This document shows positions 36,301-47,600 of a stretch of 64,000 nucleotides of DNA, piece after piece. The notes beneath the pieces were generated by a model. The model was given only the letters and a program-made list of their open reading frames with translations, searched no databases and had not been told where the DNA came from. Location of the stretch: contig NC_132909.1 in NCBI RefSeq assembly GCF_047675955.1, positions 41,777,931 to 41,841,930 of the forward strand, given 5' to 3'. The DNA comes from Chlorocebus sabaeus. Lineage: Eukaryota > Chordata > Mammalia > Primates > Cercopithecidae. Every line of letters starts with the position of its first letter. Within the stretch, counting starts at the first letter, position 1. The position numbers were made by a program, and so were the translations under genes.

Positions 36301-39300
36301 TGCCAGCGGGGACAATAGCATTACTTCTAGGAAGGTCTAGTTTAAAAGGGGTACAAATATATACAGGTTTAAAAGGGGTACAAATACATACAGGAGTCAT
36401 TGATTCAGATTACAATGGGGATATTCAAATTGTTATATCTACTTCTGTTCCCCAGAAAGCAGAGCCAGGAGAGCGCATAACACTGCTCCTGATTGTGCCG
36501 TATGTGAAAATGGGAAAAAGTAAAATTAAATGAACAAGAGGATTTAGAAGCACAAATAAACAAGGCAAAGCAGCTTATTGGGTAAATCAAATTACTGATA
36601 AACATCCTACCTATGAAATAACTATTCAGGGAAAGAAATGCAAAGATTTGGTACATACGGGAGGGGACATTTCAATTTATGGGGAAGAGATTTATTACAA
36701 CAATGGGGAGCACAAGTTCTAATTCTGGAACAATTACATAGCCCTCAAAGTCAACATACAATGCATGAAATGGGGTATGTCCCTGGTATGGGCCTAGAAA
36801 AAAATTTTGCAAGGTTTGAAAAAACCACTTCAAGCAGAAAGACAAAGTTCCCGCCAAAGATTAGGATATCATTTTTGATGGTAGCCATTGTTAAGCCTGC
36901 AGAACCTATACCTTTAAAATGTTTACCAGATAAGCCAATTTGGATAGAACAATGGCCGCTAAGTAAAGAGAAACTGGAAGCTTTAGAGAAATTAGTTACC
37001 GAACAATTAGAAAATGGGCACACAGCTCTAACATTTTCCCCTTGGAATTCTCCAGTTTTCGTAATTAAGAAAAAATCAGGTAAATGGAGAATGTCAACTG
37101 ACTTAAGAGCCATCAATTCAGTTATACAACCTATGGGAGCATTACAGCCAGGATTGCCTTCTCTTGCTATAATTCCAAAATTTGGCCTTTAATAGTCATA
37201 GATTTAAAAGACTGCTTCTTTACTATCCCTTTAGCTGAGCAAGACTGTGAACGGTTTGCATTTACAATTCCTGCAGTAAACAACCTGCAGCCTGCTAAGC
37301 GTTTTCATTGGAAGGTGTTGCCACAAGGTGATGTTAAACAGTCCAACAATTTGCCAGACGTATGTAGGGCAAGTAATCGAACCTACTCATAAAAAATTTT
37401 CAGTGTTACAGTATTCATTATATGGATGATATACTTTGTGCTGCCCCTACTTGAGAAATATTACTCCAATGTTACAATCACTTGCAAAATTTGATTTCTT
37501 GTGCTGGTTTAATTATAGCTCCTGACAAAATTCATACTACTACTCCCTACTTCTACTTGGGGACCTTAGTAAATGACACTACCATTGTGCCACAGAAACC
37601 AACCATACGTAGGGATCAACTGAAAACATTAAATGACTTTCAAAAAAATTACTAGGGGACATTAATTGGATATGACCTGCTCTAGGCATTCCTACCTATG
37701 CCATGAGTAATCTGTTTTCTATCCTTAGAGGAAATCCTAGTCTCACTAGCCCTCGACAATTAACAAAGGTCAGGCTGAGGGAGAGTTACAACTAATTGAG
37801 AAGCAAGTTCATAAAGCTCAAATAAATAGAATAGATCCAGAGAAGACTCTAGATTTGCTAATTTTTTCAACTCAGCATTCACCTACTGGTGTTATTGTCC
37901 AAGAACAGGACTTAGTAGAGTGGCTTTTTCTTCCATATACTAATTCATGGACTGTAAACTCCTTATTTAGATCAAATCACTACTATGATAGAGATTGGGA
38001 GAACTTGGATTGTTAAATTACATGGATATGATCCTGGAAAAGTTATTATCCCTCCCATGAAGACACAAATACAGCAAGCTTTTATAAACAGTCTTACTTG
38101 GCAAACCCATTAAGCTGACTTTGTGGGTATTGTTGATAATCATTTTCCTAAAATAAAATTGTTTCAGTTTTTGAAATTAACTGGATTATCCCTAAAATAA
38201 CTAAATGTAAACCAATTGAAGGTATTGAGAATGTTTTTACAGATGGGTCTAGTAATGGTAAAGCTTCTTATTCTGGCTCAAAAAGTAAAGTTTTGCAGAT
38301 GCCCTATACTTCAGCTCAAAAAGCAGAGCCTGTAGCGGTAATTGAGGTATTGATTGCTTTTGACATGCCTATTAATGTGATTTCTGATTCTCCATACATG
38401 GTTCATTCTACACAGTTAATTGAAAATGCTCAGTTATGATTTCATACAGATGAACAACTGATGACTTTATTTACCCAACTGCAAACAGCAGTTAAGAGTA
38501 GAATGCACCCTTTTTACATCACTAACATTAGGGCTCATACACCTCTTCCAGGACCTTTGACTGAAGGGAATCAAATGGCTGATCGCCTAGTTGCTAATGC
38601 AATATCTAATGCTAGACACTTTCACAATTTAACCCATGTTAATGCCTCTGGTCTCAAACGCAGATACAGCATTACCTGGAAAGAAGCTAAAGTTATTATC
38701 CAGCAATGCCCAACTTGCCAAATGGTACATTCCTCATCTTTTACAGGAGGAGTTAATCCTCGAGGATTGGAACCTAACTCTCTTTGGCAAATGGATGTCA
38801 CATATGTTCCCTCATTTGGGAGACTAGCTTATGTACATGTGTGGACACCTTTTGTCATTTTGTCTGGCCTACATGCCAATCAGGAGAGTCTTCTGCCTGT
38901 GTTAAACATCACCTTTTGCAGTGCTTTGCGGTGACGGGCATTCCAGCTACTATTAAAACAGATAATGCCCCAGGCTACACTAGCCAAGCTACAGCTACAT
39001 TTTTCTCTGTGTGGAATATTAAACACATTACTGGTATCCCATACAATTCTCAAGGACAAGCCATAGTGGAAAGAATGAATCTCTCCCTAACACAGCAGTT
39101 GCAGAAGCAGAGGGGGGAAAAATAGAGAATAGGGAACCCCACAGATGCAACTGAATCTAGCATTATTAACTTTAAATTTTTTGAGCCTGCCCAAAGGCCA
39201 GATGTTATCAGCAGCTGAACAGCATCTACAGAAACCAGCTGCAAAGACAGAAGCAGAACTGATTTGGTGGAGATAGCCGATAACAAAAAGTTGGGAAATA

Positions 39301-41554
39301 GGTAAAATAATAACTTGGGGTAGAGGTTATGCTTTTGTTCCTCCAGGCCACAATCAATAGCCGATTTGGATATCATCAAGACACCTGAAACTTTTATCAG
39401 GAGCCAGATGCTGAGGAAGAGATTCTGGGAGGATCCTGAGGACCCCCCGGTTCCAGCCATGTCGAGACTGATGCTGAGGAAGACCCCTAGTGTCACAAGC
39501 AACACCCGTTGAACACAGCCACCCACCTTGGGACAGACCAAGAAGCTGTCATAGATGGCAGAAGAAAACCTGAGTAAAGTGGGACAACCAGTCACAATGA
39601 GTAATTTAGTGGTAGCTATGATAGCAGTTATCACCATTGCTGTGAGTATTCCCTCAACAAGGGCTGACACAGAGAACAATTACACTTATTGGGCACATTT
39701 ATCTATCTTGGCTGGTAATAATGCCTGGATGTAATCACTCTATGATGCAGTTACACATGCTTTCTGATCTCAGTATTTACCATAATAAATCTGCTCCTAT
39801 AATTGAGGAATACTGCCCTCAAAAACCTATTTGTAAACAAAATAGAACCTGACCAGAAAAAATGAACGTACTTCTTTAAAAAGATTGCATTGCAGAATGG
39901 GCAGAGGTGCCGCACAACGATTCCTATGGAATCATTATTAACTGGTCCCCTAAGGGGATGTTTAGCTTAAATTACACCTCTCAGTCTGTGTGCCATGGCC
40001 ACACTATGTTCAGCTGATCTGAACAAAACGGTCAGATGATGGTAGAAATGATAAGAAGTAGAGCAAGAGTTCCTATTATCTGGAACCATGGCGGTATAGT
40101 GGCACCTCAATCTCAAATTATATGGCCCACTGTAGGAGCTAAACACAAGGATTTGTGGAAACTATTAATAGTTCTTAATAAGATCAAAGTTTGGGAAAGA
40201 ATAAAAAAGCATCCAGAAAGACACTCTACAGACTTATCTTTGAATACTGCAAAATTAAAAGAACAAATATTTAAAGCATCCCAGGCACACCTGGACCTTA
40301 CTGCCAAGAACTACAGGGCTTAAAGGAGCTGCAGACAGATTAGCAGCTAGTAACCCATTAAAATGGACAAAAACACTCGGAAGCTCTGTGAGTTCAATGA
40401 TTGTGCTTTTAATCTGTGTTGATAGTCTGTAGTTATGGATCCTGACTCCTGCAAGAAGTAGCTCACCGTGACAAAGCTGCCTTTGCCTTTATCGATTTGC
40501 AAATCAAAGAAGGGGGACATGTTGGGAACAGGCCCCCCAAAATCTGGCCATAAACTGGCCCCAAAACTGGCCATAAACAAAATCTCTGCAGCACTGTGAC
40601 ATGTTCATGATGGCCATAATGCCCACGCTAAGGTTGTGGGTTTACCAGAATGAGGGCAAGGAACACCCAGCCTGCCCAGGGCAGAAAACCAGTTAAAGAC
40701 ATTCTTAAACCACAAACAATAGCATGAGCAATCTGTGCCTTAAGGACATGCTCCTGCTGCAGATAACTAGCCCAACTCATCCCTTTATTTCAGCCCATCC
40801 CTTCACTTCCTATAAGGGATACTTTTACTTAATCTAATATCTATAGAAACAAAGCTAATGACTGGCTTGCTGTTAATAAATACTTGGGTAAATCTCTGTT
40901 CAGGTGAGACTGAAGGCTATGAGACCCTTGATTTCCCACTTCACACCTCTATATTTCTGTGTGTGTGTGTCTTTAATTCCTCTAGCGCCTCTGGGTTGGG
41001 GTCTCCCCAGTCGAGCTGGTCTCAGCAGTACAAAATAGAAAAAAAAAAGTACGAATACATAGAAACTAAACAACACACCCTTCAGCATGCTCTTGTTCAA
41101 AATTTGAAATATTTTGAAGATGTCCATAATGCTCAATGTAATCTACAGATTTCATGCAATGTGAGATTGAGGGAGGAGAATCGCTTGAAACCAAAAGGCG
41201 AAGGATACAGTAAGCTGAGATTCAGCCACTGCACTCTAGCCTGGGTGAAAGAGCGAAACTCCATCTCACACAAAGAAACAAAAAAGCCTGTAATCCCAGC
41301 ACTTTGGGAGGCCGAGATGGGCGGATCATGAGGTCAGGAGATCGAGACCATCCTGGCTAACACGTTGAAACCCCGTCTCTACTAAAAAAAAAAAAAATAC
41401 AAAAAACTAGCCAGGCAACGTGGCGGGTGCCTATAGTCCCAGCTACTCAGGAGGCTGAGGCAGGAGAATGGCATAAGCCTGGAAGGCGGAGCTTGCAGAC
41501 AGCTGAGATCCGGCCACTGCAATCCAGCCTGGGCGACAGAGCCAGACTCCGTCT

Positions 41555-41590
<36 letters not shown>

Positions 41591-41620
41591 ACAATAGCGC
41601 AGTTTTATTGCAAAATCATT

Positions 41621-41656
<36 letters not shown>

Positions 41657-44600
41657 AGATGGAGTCTCACTCTGTCACCCAGGCTGGAGTGCAGTGAAGC
41701 AATCTCAGCTCACTGCAACCTCCACATCCCGGGTTCAAGCAATTCTTCTGCCTCAGCCTCCGAGTAGGTGGGACTACAGGCACACGCCACCACACCCTAC
41801 TAATTTTTTGTATTTTAGTAGAGACGGGGTTTCACTTTGTTGCCCAGGCTGGTTGTGAACTCCTGAGCTCAGGCAATCTGCCTGCCTCAGCCTCCCAAAG
41901 TGTTGGGATTACAGGTGTAAGCCAGCGCACCCGGCCTGCCTAACATTTTATAATTTGATTATAAGCTATAACTCACAAAACACTCGTAAAAAAGAACAAA
42001 GAGACATTATACTTTCTGATTTCAAAACACATTAAAAGCTGCAATAACAAAAAAGTGTGATATTTACACAAAAATAAAAAGATGAAAGAACAGAGAGCCC
42101 AGAAATGACGCCTTCTGTATATCATTAGATGATCTTTTGCAAAGTTGCCATGAACGCACAATAGAGAAAAGATAATCTTCTCAAAAAATGTTAAAAACAA
42201 CATCAACACTGATGAAATAAAGTTACATCATTTTTTAAAACTATATACAAAAAGTTTACAAAAAAAATGCATAGACATGCGGCCAGGCGTGGTGGCTCAT
42301 ACCTGTAATCCCAGCACTTTGGGAGGCCAAGGTGGGTGGATCACCCGAAGTCAGGAGTTCCAGACCAGCCTAACCAACATAGAGACCAACATGTATTTTT
42401 AGTCTCTACTAAAAATACAAAATTAGTTGGGCGTGTTTGTGCTTGCCTGTAATCCCAGCTACTTGGGAGGCTGAGGGAGGAGAATTGCTTGAACCTGGAA
42501 GACTGAAGTTGCCATGAGCCGAGATCATGCCATTGCATTCCAGCCTGGGCAACAAGAATGAAACTCCATCTCAAAAACAAAAACAAAACCAAAAAAACTT
42601 AGACATGAAAAAATAACAAATCTCAAAAAAACGAGATGAGGCCTGGCACGGTGGCTCAAGCCTGTAATCCCAGCACTTTGGGAGGCCGAGACGGGCGGAT
42701 CACGAGGTCAGGAGATCGAGACCATCCTGGCTAACATGGTGAAACCCCGTCTCTACTAAAAATACAAAAAAACTAGCCGGGCGAGGTGGCGGGCGCCTGT
42801 AGTCCCAGCTACTCTGGAGGCTGAGGCAGGAGAATGGTGTAAACCCGGGAGGCGGAGCTTGCAGTGAGCTGAGATCTGGCCACTGCACTCCAGCCCGGGC
42901 TACAGAGCAAGACTCCGTCTCAAAAAAAAAAAAAACAAACAAAAAAAAAACGAGATGATATGGGTCTTAGCACCATTTTCTTAGATATAATATTAAATGC
43001 ATGAATTACAAAGAAAAAAACAGAAAAATGTAACTACACTATACTTGAAAATTTCTGCACATTAAAAAAAATATTCAACTGAGGGAAAATGCCTTCTAGG
43101 AAATAGGTGAAAATATTTGCAAATCATATGTGATAGGAGTTAATATTCATAATATATGAACAACTCTTAAAACTGAACAATAATGCTAAATTGATTTAGA
43201 AATGAGCAATTGAAAATTTTCATCAGAAAAGATACACATATAGAAAAAGAGTATTTGAAATGACACAGAACATTTCTCTACTTTGTATAGAAACACATGA
43301 AAATAAGAGTGAAAAACAAAATTGCCTCACACCCATTACAATGGCCACTATAAATTTTTTAAGCACACCAAATCTGTTGATGATGCAATAAAAATGAAAC
43401 CTATATTGTTAGTAGAAAACAAAGATACAGTCATTATTTTAAAATGTTATGTTTCTCAAATAATTAAAAATTTAATTATCAAATACAGCAATTCCATTTA
43501 TGAATTTATAGTCAAAATATGAAACACAAGACCTGGAAGACCTATCAGAACATCCATGTTTATTGTACCCATATTCACAAAAGCCAAAGGGCTGAAGCAA
43601 CTCAGATGTCTCTTGATTTATAAACACATCAAAAGTGTTGCATATATATATAGACACACACAATAAAATATTATTCAGTTTTAAAGAAGAAATTATCACA
43701 TTTTACGATAAACTTTCCAAATGTCACCTATATGTCAGAAACGAAATGATGGATACCGTATGATTCCACTTATATATCTTAAGTAGTCACACTCATAAAA
43801 ACAGAAATTGGAAGGGTGTTTGTCAAGCCTGGGGAGAGGGTAAATGCATTGTTGTTACTTAATGGGTACTGGGTTTTAGTTTCACAAGATGTAAAACTTT
43901 TAGAAGTCTTTTGCGTAACTATGTGAATAAACTTAACATGCCTGAAATATACAGCTTCCTTTGGAGATAGGGTCTCACTCTGTCACCCAAGCCGAAGTGA
44001 AGTGGCACAATTAAGGGTCACGTCAGCCTCAAAGTTCCAGGCTCAAGTAATCCTCCCCTCTCAATCTCCCAAGTAGCTGGAACCACCGGTGCACACCACC
44101 ATGCCTGGCTATTTTTAAAAAATTTTTGTAAAGAGGGAATCTTCATATGTTTCCCAGGCTGGTTCGTATGGTGCCCAGGCTGGTCTGAAACTTTTGGGCT
44201 CATGTGATCTTCCTGTTTTGGACTCCCAAATTTCTGAAATTACACGTGAGCCACCCATATGTTGGGCCCTGAAATGTACACTTAAATAGATTTAAGATGC
44301 TAAATTTTATGTGTTTTTACAACAATTAATTTTCTAACCAAAAAACTGAAAAAAAAAAGAATTATAAATCTTTTCAAAAATTACCTTCGAATCACAGAAG
44401 TATTTCCCTTACACAAAGGAAATATATATTCATGATTAAACAAATCATGAAAACAAGAAATGGTGAAAATATTTGCATGACTACTCACTTAGACAAGATA
44501 AAACCACCACTGAAAATCAGCTAAGAAAGAATATATACAAGAGGCAGAGCGCGGTGGCTCATGCCTGTAATCCCAGCACTTTGGGAGGCTGAGGCGGGCA

Positions 44601-47600
44601 GATCATGAGGTCAGGAGATCGAGACCATCCTGGCTAACATGGTGAAACCCCCTCTCTACTAAAAATACAAAAAATTAGCCAGATGTGGTTGCAGACGCCT
44701 GTAGTCCCAGTTACTTGGGAGGCTAAGGCAGGAGAATGATGTGAACCCGAGAGGCAGAGATTGCAGTGAGCTGAGATTGCGCCACTGCACTCCAGCCTGG
44801 GCAACAGAGTGAGACTCCACCTCAAAAAAAAAAAAAAAAAGAAAGAAAGAAAGAATATATACAAGATAAGCCATAACCAATATTGGGGTCATATTTATAG
44901 ATAAACACACATATACGATTGTGATAGACATATGGCTGATTTATCTTTTAATTAAACCTCACATCGACATAAAGTATACAGACAGAATTGCAAATTGACT
45001 AAAATTCTAATACATAACCAAAAACCATGATAAGCTGATATTAAGAAACCTACACTAAAAACACCACTAATATGAAACTGCACAACAATAAGAGACATGT
45101 TTACTCATACAATTTGGTATGCAACATTAATGTACCATTAAAAAAGAATTTGTCTGACTACAGTGTTTGACTGTAAGTGTGTACTCATCAAAGGCAGGTA
45201 TTTTGAATAACTGGCAGTAAAATTTCAGAGAATATGCAGTATAATTATAAATAAAATATTCTGATGCGAAACTTCTAACAAGCATTTAAAAGAAACGAGT
45301 GGCCGGGTGCGGTGGCTCACGTCTGTAATCCCAGCACTTTGGGAGGCCAAGGCGGGCGGATCACCTGAGGTCAGGAGTTCGAGACCAGCTTAGCCAACAT
45401 GGTGAAACCCAGTCTCCACTAAAAACACAAAAAAATTAGCTGGGAGTGCTGGCAGGCACCTGTAATCCCAGCTACTCAGGAGGCTGAGGCAGGAGAATCA
45501 CTTGAACTAGGGAGGCAGAGGTTTTGATGAGCTGAGATCACACCATTGCATTCCAGCCAGGTGACAGAGCGAGACTCCTGTCTCAAAAAAAAAAAAAAAA
45601 AAAAAAAAATTGGGAATTACAACTACCCAAGCCTCTTGCAACAAGACAACTAAATGTGGACCCTAGTGCAGACCCAGCAGCCTCGCAACCAAGTTACAAC
45701 CCCACTCCACTACAAACCCAGGGGGTATCCCAGAACCCTGGGGACCCAAGAAAAGATCTTTACCTCCTGAAATTAGTTTATGAAAACTTAAGGAGTTGTT
45801 TGCTGTTTCAAATTCACAGATACCAATAGTAAACTCTATTGTGCCCACTGTCAATGCTTCTATTTTAACATAGCACTGGAAGTATGTGGCAGAATAATGA
45901 AAAAAAAAATTTTTTTTAAGCCATTGAAACTGAAGACAAATAAGTAAAAAGTTGCTGTTTGAGTAACATATAATCTTACACATAAAAAACCATAGTACAC
46001 TGAAATTCGTTTAAACTAATAAATACACTCAGTAAATTAACAAAATATAAAATTAACATAAACGTATGTTATTGTTCTATACACTTAAAACAAGCTATTG
46101 GATACAATAGAAATTTAAAAAGTTTTATTAGGCCAGGCATGGTGGCTCACACCTGTAATCCCAGCACTTTGGGAGGCCAAGGCAGGTGGATCATGAGGTC
46201 AGGAGATCGAGACCATCCTGGCTAACATGATGAAACCTTGTCTCTACTAAAAATACAAAAAAATTAGCCAGGCATGGTGGCTGGTGCCTGTAGTCCCAGC
46301 TACTCGAGCAGCTGAGGCAGGAGAATGGCAAGAACCCAGGAGGCAGAGCTTGCAGTGAGCGGAGATCACACCACTGCACTCCAGCCTGGGCGACAGAGTG
46401 AGAGACTCCATCTCAAAAAAAAAAAAAAATTTATTTTTAAAAATTTTTTTTTTTTTGAGACACAGTCTCGCTCCGTGGCCCAGGCTGGAGTGTAATACAG
46501 TGATCTTGGCTCACTGCAACCTCTGCCTCCCTGGTAAGAGTGAGTCCCCTGGTTCAGCCTCCTGAGTAGCTACGATTACAAGTGCTCACCGCCACACCCA
46601 ACTAATTATTTATATTTTCAGTAGAGACAGGGTTTCACCATATTGGCGAGACTGGTCTCAAACTCCTGAACTCAAGTGATCCACCTGCCTCTGCCTCCCA
46701 AATTGCTGGGATTACAGGCCCCAGCCACTGTGCCAACCAAGAAAACAATCTTTTTAAAAATATAAATAATTAATTTCTGAGAACAAATTTAACCCAAGAG
46801 ACAAAAAATCTTAACAATGAAAGATATAAATCAATAAAAGAAATTAGGGAAGACACAAATAAATTTGAAAATATTTCATATTTATGGATTGAAAAAATAA
46901 ATACTGTTAAAGTACCATATTCTCTAAAGTAATCTATAGATTCAGCAAACTTCCTATCAAAATTCCAGTAGCATTTTTTCTTATAGTAATGAAAACTACA
47001 ATTCTAAAATTTACAAAAAACTACAATAAACTTCGAATAGCCAAATTAATTATGAGAAAAAAAAACAGAGGGACATCATACTTTAAAATTTCAAACTATA
47101 TTTCAAGAATATACTAACAAGAATAGGATGGAATGTTCAGAAAATTAACATAAAAACCAATAGAACAGAGACCACTACCCTCACACATTTTAGAAATGAT
47201 GCAAAAAGAGAACTATAAAATAGTTTAACATATGTTTCTCAAAATCATGCAGATGCAGATATTTGTGTGTCTCCCAAAACAATGGAAAAGCAGTCAGATT
47301 GTGCAGTCTCTTGTATGCCATGAAGAGGATTTTCGCTCTCACTGTAAACTTAAAGGAGTATCAATGAAGAGAAAGTAGAATCCTTAGAGAATTTAAAAGC
47401 ATAAGACAGAAGATGGCCCTATGTGAGAACAAGAATAACAACAACAAAAATATATATACCTTAGGCTTCCAGGAAACTCTTTGCTTTGGAACACAGCTTC
47501 CCAAATCAGCAGGACAGATTTGGTGATGGTATTATATTCACTTGATAACTATTTTCTTTTCTTTTTTTTTTTTGAGATGAAGTCTTGCTTTTGTCCCCCA

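Larger units (their letters stand above)
34191..41027 (+). mobile_element. Betaretrovirus-like endogenous provirus (HERV-K class, HML-3/HERVK9-like), defective
   Basis: Two 508-bp LTRs flank a 5.8-kb interior with a Lys-tRNA-type primer site, gag, a dUTPase-containing pro, pol, a shortened env and a polypurine tract. At 6.8 kb it is about 2 kb shorter than a complete element of this group. Flanks TTACA and GTACA could be a 5-bp target duplication with one mismatch. LTR-to-LTR divergence by hand is about 9-10 percent, so the insertion is old. Stops and frame breaks occur in every gene, so no product is expected. It lies antisense to the host ZNF gene inside intron 3. The LTR resembles MER9 from memory; family assignment is moderately sure. 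Confidence 0.9.
41975..43955 (+). mobile_element. Old L1 (L1M-type) ORF2 3' region, split by two Alus
   Basis: Pieces at 41975-42279, 42598-42639 and 42951-43955 follow the L1 order: ACAGAGAGCCCAGAAATGAC; AAATATTTGCAAATCATAT; CTCACACCCATTACAATGGC; then GGTGTTTGTCAAGCCTGGGG in the 3' part. Heavily mutated. Confidence 0.75.
44271..46130. other. Inter-Alu DNA of intron 3
   Basis: Outside the Alus at 44541-44855 and 45301-45610, nothing is recognised except possible L1 text from about 45990. Confidence 0.45.
45990..47250 (+). mobile_element. Old L1 (L1M-type) fragment, split by two Alus
   Basis: Outside the Alus at 46131-46430 and 46445-46737, the sequence has L1 ORF2 landmarks: GACACAAATAAATTTGAAAA, TCCTATCAAAATTCCAGTAG and AACCAATAGAACAGAGACCAC. 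The left end is uncertain. Confidence 0.65.

Noticed and set aside
36638..37192. 184-codon open frame with RT-like sequence as a living gene
   Set aside because: It is a surviving piece of proviral pro-pol; the preceding protease frame and following RT frame are broken.
39050..39679. Minus-strand 209-codon open frame
   Set aside because: It lies antisense to proviral integrase and env remnants, has no recognisable motif, and falls in an intron.
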